Positions 49,953 to 59,847 of a DNA stretch of 64,000 bases are shown here, piece after piece. The stretch lies in assembly GCF_022524485.1 (NCBI RefSeq), contig NZ_JAKXMK010000008.1, forward strand, positions 124,001 to 188,000, read 5' to 3'. A program made the position numbers and the translations under genes. The DNA is from Pseudonocardia alaniniphila. GTDB lineage: Bacteria > Actinomycetota > Actinomycetes > Mycobacteriales > Pseudonocardiaceae. Within the stretch, counting starts at the first letter, position 1. Every line of letters begins with the position of its first letter. The notes beneath the pieces were generated by a model that saw only the letters and a list, made by a program, of their open reading frames with translations, had not been told where the DNA came from and did no database searches.

Positions 49953-52250
49953 TCACAACAGCTTGTCCAGGGTGATCGGCAGGTCCCGGACCCGCTTGCC
50001 GGTGGCGTGGTGCACGGCGTTGGCGATCGCCGCCGCGACCCCGGTGATGCTCACCTCGCCGATCCCGATCAGGCCCAGCGGCATCGTGGGGTCGGGATCG
50101 CCCAGGTAGAACACGTCGATCGGCGGGATGTCGGCGTGCACCGGGACGTGGTACTCGGCGAGGTTGGCGTTCATGATGCGGCCGGTGCGCCGGTCGACGA
50201 GGCTCGCCTCCTGCAACGCCATCCCGATGCCCATCACGATTCCTCCGCGTAGCTGGCTGCTCGCGGTCTTGGCGTTGATCACCGTGCCGACGTCGAACAC
50301 GCCGAGCCAGCGCGACACCCGCACCTCACCGGTGTCCGGGTCGACGCGCACCTCGCAGAACTGCGCCCCCGCGGCGGCCTTCGTGAAGCGGCGGTTCTCG
50401 AGAAGGAACTTGGTCAGGAACTTTGCCTGGCCGACGATGCTGCCCAGCCGGGTGTCGGAACCCACGGCGGCGTCGACGGACACCTGGGCGGCTCGCCCGA
50501 GGATCGCCGCGTAGGACTCGCCGCGGGCGTCGTCGGCGCGGTAGAGCCCGGCGTCCCTTGCCCGGACGTCGGACAGGCGCTGCCCCCGCAGCGGGGACTC
50601 CGCCGAGCGCGCCGCCAGGGCCAGCACCGACCGCTTCAGCTTGTCGCACGCCTCCAGGAGGCTCGCGGCCACGCTCGCGGTCTGGCCCGAGCCGCCCGCG
50701 CCCGGTCCGGTGGGGAGCGCGCTGTCCCCGTACTCCACGGTGACGGCCTCGAACGGCACGCCGAGCGCGTCGGCGGCGATCTGCGCCTGAGCGGTGGCCC
50801 CGCCCATGCCCATCTCGTGGAACCCGCACCGCACGAGGACGCTGCCGTCGGCCGAGAGCCGGACCGTGACGTTGGCCGGGAGCTGCCACGCAGGGTGGTA
50901 CGCCGACGCCACGCCCATGCCGACCAGCCACCTCCCGTCGCGCATCGAGCCGGGCTGGGGCGTGCGGGCGGACCAGCCGAACAGCTCCGCCCCGCGAGCG
51001 TAGGCCTCGCGCAGCGCTCGATGGGCGAACCGCTTGCCGTCGATCGGGTTCCGCTCCGGCTCGTTCCGCATCCGCAGCTCGATCGGGTCGATCCCCAGCT
51101 CGTAGGCGAGCTCGTCGACCGCGGCCTCCAGCGCGAAGGTGCCGATGGACTCGCCCGGGGCGCGCATGAAGGTGTTGGGCAACGTGTCGAGTGTGACCTG
51201 GCGCTGCTGCACCAGGATGTTCTTCGCGTCGTAGAGGTGGCGCGACTGGGACGTCACCTGCTCCGGCCCTCCGCCCGCTCGGCCCACCTGCGTCACGCTG
51301 GTGTGGATCAGGGCGGTCATGCTGCCGTCGGTATCCGCGCCGATCGCCACCCGCTGCGTCGACGGGGTGCGTCCGCCGACGGTGCGGTAGACGCCCTCGC
51401 GGGTGAGCATCATGCGGACCGGCCGGCCGGTGACCCGCGCTGCCAGCACAGTGAGGACAGTGCCGGCCCAGATCGTGGTCTTGCCGCCGAAGGCGCCGCC
51501 GACGTACGGGGAGATCACGCGCACCCCGGCCGCGGGCACGTCGAACCTCCATGCGAGCTGGTCACGCACCCACGCGACGTTCTGCGTCCCCTCGTGGACG
51601 ACGAGCCGGTCGCCGTCCCATGCCGCCGTGGTGGCGTGCGGTTCGAGGGCGTTGTGATTGTGTCCCGGGGTGGTGAAGCGCAGGTCCACCGACACCGGCG
51701 CCGCAGCGAGCGCGGCCTCGGCGTCGCCTTTCTTCGCGCTGCCCGAGCTCATGGGGGTGCTCTTCTCGGGGGTGGCGTTGCCCTCCTCCGCGGCGAAGTC
51801 CACCGCAGCGGGCAGCTCCTCGTAGGACACGGAGACCAGCCGGGCGGCCTCGTGGGCCGCGTCGAGCGTCTCGGCGACGACGACGGCCACCGGCTGCCCG
51901 TTCCAGTGCACCTCGTCGGTGTTGAGGTAGTTCACCGACGTCCCCGAGGCGAGCGTGCTCAGGTTCATGTAGTTCACCGGGCGGGGCGGCTTCATCGGCG
52001 GCGCGTTGAGGTGCGTGATCACCGAGAGCACCCCCTCGACCGCGGATGCGGCCGCGGTGTCGATTCCGGTGATCCGGGCACGGCTGACGGTCGCGAACAC
52101 GAGCGCGGCGTGTGCAAGGTCGGCGTGGGGGTACTCGGCGGCGAAGTGGGCCGCGCCGGTGGTCTTTGCCGTGCCGTCGACACGGTCGATGGGCCTGCCG
52201 ACGACGGGACCGAACGTCGTCGTCAGCGGCCGGTTCTCCACCTGGGTCAT
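49953..52250 (-). CDS. Molybdenum-binding subunit of a xanthine oxidase-family aldehyde oxidoreductase (PaoC-like)
   Basis: A 765-residue Moco-binding catalytic subunit. It has [21 protein letters not shown] at the N-terminus, the Moco loops [10 protein letters not shown] and [31 protein letters not shown], and the catalytic Glu in [17 protein letters not shown] near the C-terminus. With its two upstream partners it forms the small-medium-large set of PaoABC (YagTSR) type, which oxidise aldehydes or N-heterocycles. Its ATG overlaps the FAD gene's stop (ATGA). Substrate unknown. Confidence 0.9.
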   Translation of the reverse strand: MTQVENRPLTTTFGPVVGRPIDRVDGTAKTTGAAHFAAEYPHADLAHAALVFATVSRARITGIDTAAASAVEGVLSVITHLNAPPMKPPRPVNYMNLSTLASGTSVNYLNTDEVHWNGQPVAVVVAETLDAAHEAARLVSVSYEELPAAVDFAAEEGNATPEKSTPMSSGSAKKGDAEAALAAAPVSVDLRFTTPGHNHNALEPHATTAAWDGDRLVVHEGTQNVAWVRDQLAWRFDVPAAGVRVISPYVGGAFGGKTTIWAGTVLTVLAARVTGRPVRMMLTREGVYRTVGGRTPSTQRVAIGADTDGSMTALIHTSVTQVGRAGGGPEQVTSQSRHLYDAKNILVQQRQVTLDTLPNTFMRAPGESIGTFALEAAVDELAYELGIDPIELRMRNEPERNPIDGKRFAHRALREAYARGAELFGWSARTPQPGSMRDGRWLVGMGVASAYHPAWQLPANVTVRLSADGSVLVRCGFHEMGMGGATAQAQIAADALGVPFEAVTVEYGDSALPTGPGAGGSGQTASVAASLLEACDKLKRSVLALAARSAESPLRGQRLSDVRARDAGLYRADDARGESYAAILGRAAQVSVDAAVGSDTRLGSIVGQAKFLTKFLLENRRFTKAAAGAQFCEVRVDPDTGEVRVSRWLGVFDVGTVINAKTASSQLRGGIVMGIGMALQEASLVDRRTGRIMNANLAEYHVPVHADIPPIDVFYLGDPDPTMPLGLIGIGEVSITGVAAAIANAVHHATGKRVRDLPITLDKLL

Positions 52251-53242
52251 GCCGCACTCCCCTCGGTGAGCAGCTGCCGCAGCGTGGCGACGATCGTCCG
52301 CTCGGCCAGCTCGATCTTGAACGCGTTCTCGCTCTGCGCGACGGCAGGAGCGAGCTCGGCCGCCGCGGCCCGCCGGAACGACTCCTCGGTGGCCGGGGCG
52401 CCGACCAGCGCCTCCTCAGCCAGGCGGGCCCGCCAGGGCTTGGGTGCGACGCCTCCGAGCGCCAGGCGGGCCGCGCTCACGGTGCCGTCGCGGACCTCCA
52501 TCGCGGCAGCGACGGACACGAGCGCGAAAGCGTAGGACGCCCGGTCCCGCACCTTGCGGTAGCGCGACGTCGCGGCCAGCGGCAGGGGCGGCAGCTCGAC
52601 GGCCGTGATCAGCTCGTCGGGGGCGATCTCGGTCTCCACGTGCGGAGTGGCGTCCGGCAGCCGGTGGAACTCGACGAGCGGGATACGCCGGTTGCCCCGG
52701 ATGCTCTCCACCTCGACCACCGCGTCGAGCGCGGCCAGCGCCACGCACATGTCCGAGGGGTGCGTGGCGATGCAGCTCTCGCTGGTGCCGAGCACGGCGT
52801 GCCCCCGGGTGAAGCCACCCATCGCGTCGCATCCGCTGGCCGGCTCCCGCTTGTTGCAGGCTGCGGAGCGGTCGTAGAAGTACGGGCAGCGGCTGCGCTG
52901 CAGCAGGTTGCCGCCGACCGTCGCCATGTTCCGCAGCTGACCCGACGCCCCGGTCAGGACAGCCTGGGACAGCACCGGGTAGCGCGTGCGGATGACCTGG
53001 TGGGCGGCCAGACGGCTGTTGCGGACGAGTGCGCCGATCCGCACCCCGCCCCCCGGCAGCTCCGTGACCTCCGTGAGGGGGAGCCCCGTGATGTCGACGA
53101 CCGTGTCGGGTTGCTCGATGTCCTCGCGCATGAGGTCGACGAGGTTGGTGCCGCCGCCGATGAACTTCGCCCGGGGCTCCGACGCGATGGCGCGCACAGC
53201 GGTGGCGACGTCCGGCGCACTGACGTAGGCGAACGGCCTCAT
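52247..53242 (-). CDS. FAD-binding subunit with extra Fe-S cysteines (PaoB-like)
   Basis: A 331-residue CO-dehydrogenase-type flavoprotein. FAD motifs are [13 protein letters not shown] (about 27-39) and [10 protein letters not shown] (about 111-120). Just after follows [20 protein letters not shown], and another Cys after 18 residues (SESCIATHP): C-X9-C-X8-C-X18-C, the pattern that in E. coli PaoB binds an additional [4Fe-4S] cluster. This ties the operon to the PaoABC group rather than to xanthine dehydrogenase proper. ATG 53242 overlaps the [2Fe-2S] gene's stop. Confidence 0.9.
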   Translation of the reverse strand: MRPFAYVSAPDVATAVRAIASEPRAKFIGGGTNLVDLMREDIEQPDTVVDITGLPLTEVTELPGGGVRIGALVRNSRLAAHQVIRTRYPVLSQAVLTGASGQLRNMATVGGNLLQRSRCPYFYDRSAACNKREPASGCDAMGGFTRGHAVLGTSESCIATHPSDMCVALAALDAVVEVESIRGNRRIPLVEFHRLPDATPHVETEIAPDELITAVELPPLPLAATSRYRKVRDRASYAFALVSVAAAMEVRDGTVSAARLALGGVAPKPWRARLAEEALVGAPATEESFRRAAAAELAPAVAQSENAFKIELAERTIVATLRQLLTEGSAA

Positions 53243-53772
53243 CGCGCGCCCTCCAGCAGATCGAGGTCGCCCGAGGCGACCTCCTTGATCGACTCGACGA
53301 TCCCGTTGTAGGCGCCGCACCGGCACAGGTTGCCGCTCATGCGCTCCCGGATCTCCTGGCCCGAGAGCTCGGCGGGCCCGGCAGCGATGTGTTCGGTGAC
53401 GGCGCTCGGAACACCGGCACGGTGCTCGGCGAGCATCCCGATCGCCGAACAGATCTGCCCGGACGTGCAGTAGCCGCACTGGAACCCGTCGTTGCGGATG
53501 AAGGCCGCCTGCAGGGGATGCGGCCTGCCGTCGGCGGCGACACCCTCGATCGTGGTGATCTCGCGGCCCGCGTACTGCACGGCGAGGGTGAGGCAGGAGT
53601 TGATCCGCTCACCGTCGACGAGCACGGTGCACGCACCGCATGCTCCCTGGTTGCAGCCCTTCTTGGTGCCGGTGAGCCCGAGTTGCTCACGCAGCAGGTC
53701 GAGCAGGCTGACCCGCGGTTCCACCTCGATGGACCGGACGGTCCCGTTGATCCGCATCTGGACCTCGACCAC
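53239..53772 (-). CDS. [2Fe-2S] subunit of the Mo hydroxylase (PaoA-like)
   Basis: A 177-residue electron-transfer subunit with two clusters: plant-type [12 protein letters not shown] plus a later Cys in INSCLTLA (about 39-62), and the C-terminal pair [11 protein letters not shown] and [11 protein letters not shown]. Unlike E. coli PaoA there is no Tat signal in front of [14 protein letters not shown], so the enzyme should be cytoplasmic. GTG 53772 follows GGAG. First gene of the four-gene operon. Confidence 0.92.
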   Translation of the reverse strand: MVEVQMRINGTVRSIEVEPRVSLLDLLREQLGLTGTKKGCNQGACGACTVLVDGERINSCLTLAVQYAGREITTIEGVAADGRPHPLQAAFIRNDGFQCGYCTSGQICSAIGMLAEHRAGVPSAVTEHIAAGPAELSGQEIRERMSGNLCRCGAYNGIVESIKEVASGDLDLLEGAR

Positions 53773-53804
53773 GTGGCTCCTCCGTCTCGTCGGTGCGGCG
53801 AAAA

Positions 53805-53829
53805 GTTAACACTACGGCGTATCGCTAAC
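53805..53829. promoter_or_regulatory. 25-bp imperfect palindrome at the Mo-enzyme operon promoter
   Basis: Arms GTTAACACTACG and CGTATCGCTAAC flank a central G at 53817; nine of twelve positions pair, including all four outer bases and the four next to the centre. It is 33 bp upstream of the GTG of the [2Fe-2S] gene, in an AT-rich patch, and on the leftward strand overlaps TAGTGT, a possible -10. Best candidate operator for the operon's own TetR. Confidence 0.6.
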
Positions 53830-53956
53830 AAGTGAACGGTGGTGACTTAACTGAGAGCATCTCAGGCGTGAGCGGCCAGGGCGGACGGAGGGGCCTGCGG
53901 GGACGTCCCCCGGTGGGTCGTAGCGGGTCGGCACACCAGCTGGGAGAGTCGCGGGC

Positions 53957-54787
53957 ATGTGCCGCTGGCTGGGCTACCTCGGCAATCCGATTCGCCCCGA
54001 GGAGCTGCTCTACCAGCCTGCGCGGTCGCTGATCGAGCAGAGCAAGAGCCACGGATCGGGCGTCTCCGCCGCCAACGCCGACGGCCACGGCCTCGGCTGG
54101 TACGGCACGGCGGACGCGCCAGGCTTGTTCCGCAGCGCGTCACCGGCATGGGGCGACCGCAACCTCCGGGAGGTCAGCGCACAGATCAGCTCGCCGCTGT
54201 TCCTCGCCCACGTCCGCGCCTCGACCGGCACTCCCGTGCAGCAGACCAACTGTCACCCGTTCCGGCACGGCCAGTGGATGTTCGTCCACAACGGGTTCAT
54301 CGACGGCTACGACCGCCTGCGCCGTGACCTGCTCCTGCGCGTCGATCCGAAACTCTTCCCCGGGATCGAGGGCACCACCGACTCCGAGCTGATGTTCTAC
54401 CTCGCGCTGACCTTCGGCCTGGTCGACGACCCGGTCGGCGGCCTCGAACGGATGGCCGGGTTCATCGAGGCCGAGGGCCGGCGCGCAGGCTCCGCGCACC
54501 CGCTGCAGATGACCGTCGGGATCAGCGACGGGGTGCGCCTCTACGCCGCCCGGTACGCGAGCGGCGTCGAGGCGAACACGCTCTACGTCAGCTCGTCCGT
54601 CCGCGACCTCCGCCTGCTCTACCCCGCTGACGAGCGTCTTCAGCACTTCTCCGACGAGTCTCGGGTGATCGTCTCCGAGCCACTGGTCGACCTGCCGGGA
54701 CTGTGGCGGGAAGTACCGCCGGGTACCGCGCTGGTGGTGCAGGAGGGCGATGATCGGGAAGTGCCCTTCCGTCCGTACGAGCCCTAG
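53957..54787 (+). CDS. Class II glutamine amidotransferase
   Basis: A 276-residue Ntn-type glutaminase domain protein of the YafJ/EgtC-like group. The nucleophile is Cys2 after Met removal (MCRWLGYLG), with HGSGVSAANADGHGLGWYG, FLAHVRASTGTPVQQTNCHPF (arginine and asparagine positions of the oxyanion site) and GEGTTDSE-type GIEGTTDSELMFYLAL completing the fold. It has no acceptor domain, so it either hydrolyses a gamma-glutamyl compound or serves a partner. Divergent from the Mo-enzyme operon. EgtC is possible but lacks its usual neighbours. Confidence 0.88.
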   Translation: MCRWLGYLGNPIRPEELLYQPARSLIEQSKSHGSGVSAANADGHGLGWYGTADAPGLFRSASPAWGDRNLREVSAQISSPLFLAHVRASTGTPVQQTNCHPFRHGQWMFVHNGFIDGYDRLRRDLLLRVDPKLFPGIEGTTDSELMFYLALTFGLVDDPVGGLERMAGFIEAEGRRAGSAHPLQMTVGISDGVRLYAARYASGVEANTLYVSSSVRDLRLLYPADERLQHFSDESRVIVSEPLVDLPGLWREVPPGTALVVQEGDDREVPFRPYEP

Positions 54788-54852
54788 CGCCGTTTCCTCG
54801 GCACCGGCCCGCGAGGCGCTGCGCTCGGTCGGCGACATCAGCCTCTACCGTC

Positions 54853-55455
54853 GTGAACGTGAACACGGGCAACGCGACCGGTGAGGCGGCGCCCCGGCGA
54901 CGTAACGCCGCGTCGACCAGGGAGGCGATCCTGCGGTCAGCGAAGATCGCCTTCACCCGGCACGGCTACGACGGGATCGGTGTACGCGAGATCGCGCAGG
55001 GCGCCGGCGTGACGGCGATGCTGGTCAACCGCTACTTCGGTTCGAAGGAACTGCTCTTCGCGGAGACCGTGGAGGCGGTCTTCGCCGAGCCGACCCTGCT
55101 CACGGACGACGCCGCCACGCTCAGCCGGTTCGCGGCAGTGGCGCTGGTCGGGGACGAATCCCACGACGGTGATCACGTCGACGGGTTCCTGCTGATGCTG
55201 CGCTCGGTCTCGAACCCGCGCGCCGCCGACATCCTGCGCGACAGCATCGAACGGCATTTCGAGCAGCATCTGGCGGCCCTGCTACCCGGAACGGACACCC
55301 ACGAGCGTGTCGCGCTGTTCCTGTCCCTCATCGCAGGCTTCCAGCTGATGCACAACGTCCTGGGCAGTACGGCAACCACCAGGGCGGACCCTGCCGCGCT
55401 GGCGCGGCGACTGGAAGCCCTGTTCGAGCAGCTGGTGGAACAGGCTCCCGCCTGA
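54853..55455 (+). CDS. TetR family regulator
   Basis: A 200-residue regulator with HTH at about residues 22-66 (REAILRSAKIAFTRHGYDG, VREIAQGAGVTAMLVNRYF). The ligand domain (SVSNPRAADILRDSIERHF) is of the common TetR_C type. GTG 54853, weak ribosome binding site. It lies 65 bp behind the amidotransferase; target unknown. Confidence 0.87.
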   Translation: MNVNTGNATGEAAPRRRNAASTREAILRSAKIAFTRHGYDGIGVREIAQGAGVTAMLVNRYFGSKELLFAETVEAVFAEPTLLTDDAATLSRFAAVALVGDESHDGDHVDGFLLMLRSVSNPRAADILRDSIERHFEQHLAALLPGTDTHERVALFLSLIAGFQLMHNVLGSTATTRADPAALARRLEALFEQLVEQAPA

Positions 55456-55488
55456 CGAACCGCCCGGACGCGGGACGGATCGGCGGGC

Positions 55489-56001
55489 TCAGTCGGCCGA
55501 GCAGATCCACTCGGTCGCCAGGTCGAGTGCGCGGCGGTGCAACGCGTCGAGATGGTGCACGGCGGCCACGGGGACCCGGGCCTCGTGCAGACGGGTGCGG
55601 CACAACGAGGCGTGCCGGCGAGCCACCTGCGTGGAACGCAGCTGCTCGAGGAGCTGGTCGGTGAGTTCGTCGAGCCGTTCACGGATCGACTGCAGGTCGG
55701 GCGGGGTGGACGGAGCTTCCTCAGGATGAGCCTGCCATCGTGCGAGCATCCCGCGCTGCACGACCTTGCTCGCGTCGATCTGGCTGCGGAAGAAGCGGAT
55801 CGCGAACTCCCGGTCCAGCCCCATCTGCGCCGCCCTGCGGCCGGCCTCGGCGAGCACCTGCCGCTCCCTGAGCAGATCCTCCACGGGTGCGCCCGACCGG
55901 TACTTCGTCGCGGCCACGTCGTCACTCACGAGAATGCGCTGAACAGCGAGATCGACCAACGAACCGAAGTCATCGAGTTCGACGGGGGAGTCGACAGGCA
56001 T
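55489..56001 (-). CDS. Chorismate mutase, AroQ-gamma-like, without signal peptide
   Basis: A 170-residue all-helical protein matching the AroQ class. LVDLAVQRILVSDDVAATKYRSG (about 14-36, stated as region), PVEDLLRERQVL and FAIRFFRSQIDASKVVQRGML hold the expected Lys, Arg, Glu and Gln active-site residues, in the order of the secreted gamma subclass (Rv1885c-like). Converts chorismate to prephenate. The reading from ATG 56001 and its upstream extension both lack a hydrophobic signal, so this copy should be cytosolic. Ribosome binding site AAGGGAA. Confidence 0.78.
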   Translation of the reverse strand: MPVDSPVELDDFGSLVDLAVQRILVSDDVAATKYRSGAPVEDLLRERQVLAEAGRRAAQMGLDREFAIRFFRSQIDASKVVQRGMLARWQAHPEEAPSTPPDLQSIRERLDELTDQLLEQLRSTQVARRHASLCRTRLHEARVPVAAVHHLDALHRRALDLATEWICSAD

Positions 56002-56377
56002 GCCAGTTCCCTTACCCAATCTTGAGGGTTTCTTTGGATTCGACCGACTTCCCCGCCGGGGCGAGCGCACCACACTGGACGCGAATCAGTCACTCTCGCA
56101 TGCTAGCGCCGGGCCTACCCACGAGAATCAGAGCCGATCGTGATCCCCGCCATTCGGCGAGGCCGGCCGCCGGAAAGGCGCCGTACGGGTCCTTTCATTT
56201 CTCAGCGGATCCCCAGCTTCCGACGCCCCGACGTGTGCGGCACCTCCGCCATCCGACCCGACTCTGCCACCCCGATCGCCCGGCTCGGTGGCCGATGTCC
56301 ACCGGTCCATCGTGAAAGGCCCACAGCCCACTCACGCTCCGGCCCGACCGTGCCGGATTCCTGCACGTACGGATTCC
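56002..56377. other. 376-bp intergenic region
   Basis: Upstream of the chorismate mutase gene and downstream of the flavin oxidoreductase gene, both on the minus strand. It should contain the mutase promoter; on the leftward strand TAGCAT near 56099 is a possible -10. No gene with normal codon use seen. Confidence 0.5.
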
Positions 56378-57538
56378 TCAGAACAGCGGCAACCCGGGGT
56401 CGAGACCGAGCCGGACCCGTCCGGCGACCTCGAAGAACACGGCCGAATGGTTGGCGTGCTGAACAGCCACCATCCCGTCGCGGAACAGCCTTTCCAGCAC
56501 GGTGCCGCGGTAGATCGCGGACGAGCTCGCCAGCTCGTACACGGCCTCGATGACCTCTCGGCCGACGCGCGCGGCATGACTCATGGCCGCTCGGAACTCC
56601 GCCCGCTTCTCGACCGTCACCGGTGTGCGCTTCTCGGCGGCAGCATCCAGGTCCCGCGCGACGGACAGGAGCAACTGACGCGCGGCCGCGACGGCCGCCT
56701 CGGACCTGGCGAGCGTCGACTGCGTCCGAGCCTGTTCGGCCAGGAGCGGCCCGAACGGAGTGCGCTTACCCGGCGCGAGGCGGACGAGCTCGTCGACCGC
56801 GGCCTGCGCGACCCCGAGCACGATGGCGCTGCATCCCGGGAACACCAGCGCCGGGATGAAGCCGCTGTAGGGGAACTCGTCGATCCGGGGCCGCGCGTCC
56901 AGCCGCGCCGCGAGTTCCGACGGCACGAACGCGTCCTCCACGGTGACGTCGTTGCTACCGGTCCCCCGCAGACCGCTGCTGTCCCAGGTGTCCTGGATGA
57001 CGAACTGCGCACGGGTCAGTGCGAACAGCCGCATGTCCGGCGCCCCCGCCTCGCCGGGCGAGTCCTCCGCTCGGGTCACCACGGCGAGCGCGATGAACCA
57101 GTCGGCGGTGGCGATCCCGCTGACGAGCTTCCAATGACCGGAGACCCGGTAGCCCCCGTCCACGGGCACGGCCGTGCCGGGTATGCCCGCGTTGGCCAGC
57201 AGGGGCTCCTGCCCGCAGCCCCAGATCCGGGAGACCCCCGCCTCGTCCAGCAGTGCCGCGATGAACCCCAAGTTGGCGTTCCAGACGACCCAGGCCGTGG
57301 ACGCATCGAGTCGGGCGAGGTTCTCATAAACGGCAAGCACGGTGACCAGCGACGCCTGCTGACCGCCCACCACGCGCGGGGTCAGCAGGCGGAACGCGCC
57401 GCAGTCACGGAGCTCGTCATACAGCTCGTCCGGCAGCCGGCGCTGGGCGTCGGCCTTCTCGACGGAGGCCTCGATCGTGTGCCTGAGCAGTTTGGGAATG
57501 CGACCCGGGTCGAGTACCGACGGGCGGTGCATGGGCAC
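56378..57538 (-). CDS. Class D flavin monooxygenase / acyl-CoA dehydrogenase-fold protein
   Basis: A 386-residue relative of the enzyme at 28914-30122. RRLPDELYDELRDCGAFRLLTPRVVGG, STAWVVWNANLGFIAALL, GYRVSGHWKLVSG and WDSSGLRGTGSNDVTVEDAFV are the corresponding blocks. Two-component hydroxylase or nitroalkane-type oxidation is more likely than beta-oxidation. GTG 57538 has GGGAG at good spacing; ATG 57532 is the alternative. Monocistronic, with a 235-bp spacer upstream. Confidence 0.82.
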   Translation of the reverse strand: MPMHRPSVLDPGRIPKLLRHTIEASVEKADAQRRLPDELYDELRDCGAFRLLTPRVVGGQQASLVTVLAVYENLARLDASTAWVVWNANLGFIAALLDEAGVSRIWGCGQEPLLANAGIPGTAVPVDGGYRVSGHWKLVSGIATADWFIALAVVTRAEDSPGEAGAPDMRLFALTRAQFVIQDTWDSSGLRGTGSNDVTVEDAFVPSELAARLDARPRIDEFPYSGFIPALVFPGCSAIVLGVAQAAVDELVRLAPGKRTPFGPLLAEQARTQSTLARSEAAVAAARQLLLSVARDLDAAAEKRTPVTVEKRAEFRAAMSHAARVGREVIEAVYELASSSAIYRGTVLERLFRDGMVAVQHANHSAVFFEVAGRVRLGLDPGLPLF

Positions 57539-57773
57539 GCTGGTCTCCCTCAGACAGGTACGGGGGTTCTACGCTACAGATTCCGCGAACCGGCGGAACG
57601 AGTGACACGGGGACCGTCCGGAATCGCGGTCGTCGACCAGGACAAGCAAACCCGACGACCGGAACATTTCTTGGAGATACAATTCACGATGTTCATCCGA
57701 ATCGTCGAACAGCCGCCCGAGTGCCGTGTTCGAGCGGTACCCGACAGGCCGACGCGAAGGTTACCGCCGGGTA

Positions 57774-58751
57774 TCACGTGCGGGCGAACAGAAAGATTCC
57801 GTACTGCCATACGGCGTCGATCCACTGCGCGTCGAGCGCGAAGCCGAGGCTGGAGACGTCGGCGACGAACCGGGGACGGTGGAACTTCGCCGAGTACCCG
57901 ACGTTGATCGAGTCGCCCCGCCCCATGTGCAGGGTGACGCCGAGGCTCTTCAGCAAGACCGTGTGCTCCTCGGTCGCGTACAGGTGTCCCTCCACCGTTG
58001 ACGTGGCGTCGTCGTAGTGCGCACGGGGGTAGAAGCGGTGGAGCACGAAGTCGCTGTCGAAGCGGTGGTTCAGGTGGGCGAGGTGGTTCTGTCGGAACCG
58101 CACGAACGCCGAGCGGCCGGCCGGGTCGTTGTAGCAGGCCTCCAGCACCTCACGTGGTTTGTCGAGGTCGGCCGACACGAGGAACCGGTCGCCGGGCCGC
58201 AGCGTCGCCGCGATCTCCCTCAGCAGGGCCGTCCGCTCCGCAGGCGTGGTGTTGCCGATGTTGCTGCCGAGGAAGACCACCGCGACCGGAGCCTCGTCAC
58301 GCTCCCGCAGGCTCGCGAGCCCTGCCTCGTACCGGCCCCAGAGCGCACGCACCCTGAGGTGCGTGAACTCGGCGGTGAGGCTCTCGGCACTGGCGACGAG
58401 CATCTCCCGGCTGACGTCGATCGGGAGGTACGTGGTGGGGCGACGGTCGGTGCACGCCGCGAGCAGCAGCCTGGTCTTCTTCGCGCTCCCGCTGCCGAGC
58501 TCGGCGACCGACCCGCAGCCCAGCCGTTCGGCGATCTCCCCGGCGTGCTGACGCAGGAGGTCGTGCTCGACGCGGGTCAGGTAGTAGCTGGGAAGCTCCG
58601 TGATCTCCTCGAACAGCTCAGATCCGAGCTCGTCGTAGCCGAACCACGGGGGAATGCGGGGCGGAGACTCCTGCAGGCCGGCGAGCAGCGCGTCCTGGTC
58701 CTCCCAGAAGGCGTCGTCGACGGGCACGATCTCGACCCTGCTCTGTGTCAC
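57774..58751 (-). CDS. egtD: L-histidine N-alpha-methyltransferase (EgtD-like)
   Basis: A 325-residue SAM-dependent trimethyltransferase, nearly the length of mycobacterial EgtD (321). It makes hercynine, the first step to ergothioneine. Recognised segments: IPPWFGYDELGSELFEEIT, LPSYYLTRVEHDLL, SAM motif VAELGSGSAKKT (about 83-94), YLPIDVSREML, FLGSNIGNTTP, FLVSADLDKP and the histidine-pocket region near the C-terminus (GYSAKFHRPRFV). No egtA, egtB or egtE beside it; the nearest candidate partner is the amidotransferase at 53957. Confidence 0.88.
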   Translation of the reverse strand: MTQSRVEIVPVDDAFWEDQDALLAGLQESPPRIPPWFGYDELGSELFEEITELPSYYLTRVEHDLLRQHAGEIAERLGCGSVAELGSGSAKKTRLLLAACTDRRPTTYLPIDVSREMLVASAESLTAEFTHLRVRALWGRYEAGLASLRERDEAPVAVVFLGSNIGNTTPAERTALLREIAATLRPGDRFLVSADLDKPREVLEACYNDPAGRSAFVRFRQNHLAHLNHRFDSDFVLHRFYPRAHYDDATSTVEGHLYATEEHTVLLKSLGVTLHMGRGDSINVGYSAKFHRPRFVADVSSLGFALDAQWIDAVWQYGIFLFART

Positions 58752-58802
58752 GTGCGCTCCACCGGCCGTCCGTAGGGATCACGACGGCTACACGCTTGCG
58801 CA

Positions 58803-59792
58803 TCACGCGCTCTCCCGCAGGACGAGCTCGGAGGGGTACCACGTGGCCGGGGGAACGCGAGCCTCCTCGAGCACGGCCGTGGCAGCTCCGGCTGCGATAC
58901 GGCTCACCGGATGGGTCGCGGTGGTGAGCGCGGGGCCTGCCCACGCGGCCGCTGGGACGTCGTCGAATCCGGCGACGGCCACGTCGTCCGGCACGTCCAC
59001 GCCGAGCCCGCGCAGCGCGACCATCGCGCCGAAGGCAACGGTGTCGCAGATCGCGTAAATCGCGTCGGTGTCGGGCCAGCGGCGCAGCGCCTCCAGTGCA
59101 CCCGTCCGGCCGTCCTCGAAGCCGAAGTCACCGGGCAGGATGCGCGCGGGGAGCCCCGCGGCCTCCACCGTGCGGCGGTACGCCTCGACCGACCGGTACG
59201 AGCACGGCAGCCAGCTCGGTCCCGTGAGCATCGCGATGTGCCGCCTGCCCGAGGAATACAGATGACGGACGACCGCTGCGGCACCGGAGGCGTTGTCGAC
59301 GTCGAAGGACGGGACGGCGACCGAGCCGATCCCGATGGAGGCCACGCGCCCGCGCAGAACGTCCGGCACCGCGGCGAGCAGCGGCTCCGTGGTGTTGCAC
59401 AGCACCACTCCGCGGACGCTGCGGTCGGCGCCCAGCCTGGCGAGCGACCCGGGAGCGTCGAGCGGTAACCACTGCAGGGAGACGCCGACTCCTGCGCCGT
59501 CGCACACTGCTGCCGTGGCCCCGAGCACGCGCCACATGTAGGGGTCCTCCAGCACGTCCGGCCGGGGCCCGGCAACGGCGACGACGACACGGGTGCCGGA
59601 ACCGCCGGCAAGCGCCCTGGCCAGTGGGTTGGGGGCGTAGCCCATCCGCTCGGCCACGGCTCGCACGCGTTGTCGGGCCGGGGTGGACGTGGTGTCGGAT
59701 CCGGTCAGCGCTCGCGACGCCGTTGCCCGCGACACGCCGGCGGCGCGCGCGACGTCCTCCAGGGTCAGCGGGTCGCGGATCTCCTCACCCAT
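58803..59792 (-). CDS. LacI family transcriptional regulator
   Basis: A 329-residue repressor. The HTH is LTLEDVARAAGVSRATASRALTG (about 9-31, stated as region), the hinge helix PLARALAGG, and the periplasmic-binding-protein-like domain starts at VVVAVAGPRPD. FDVDNASGAAAVVRHL and VAGFDDVPAA are conserved LacI segments. Recognition-helix residues are of the type that bind AAGCGCTT-centred sites, like the one at 14924-14941, but linkage is only possible. Nearest genes are EgtD and a VOC protein on the same strand. Confidence 0.93.
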   Translation of the reverse strand: MGEEIRDPLTLEDVARAAGVSRATASRALTGSDTTSTPARQRVRAVAERMGYAPNPLARALAGGSGTRVVVAVAGPRPDVLEDPYMWRVLGATAAVCDGAGVGVSLQWLPLDAPGSLARLGADRSVRGVVLCNTTEPLLAAVPDVLRGRVASIGIGSVAVPSFDVDNASGAAAVVRHLYSSGRRHIAMLTGPSWLPCSYRSVEAYRRTVEAAGLPARILPGDFGFEDGRTGALEALRRWPDTDAIYAICDTVAFGAMVALRGLGVDVPDDVAVAGFDDVPAAAWAGPALTTATHPVSRIAAGAATAVLEEARVPPATWYPSELVLRESA

Positions 59793-59847
59793 GGCTCCCC
59801 CACTCGACGGACTCCGAACCCCTGCCCCAGCACGGTGCTGCCGGCCG

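Noticed and set aside
53957-54787. Calling the amidotransferase EgtC
   Set aside because: The glutaminase fold fits, but EgtB and EgtA are not adjacent and the sequence is equally close to YafJ-type proteins.
58803-59792. Assigning this LacI to the operator at 14924
   Set aside because: Many LacI proteins recognise AAGCGCTT cores, and the two loci are 44 kb apart; nothing in sequence links them.
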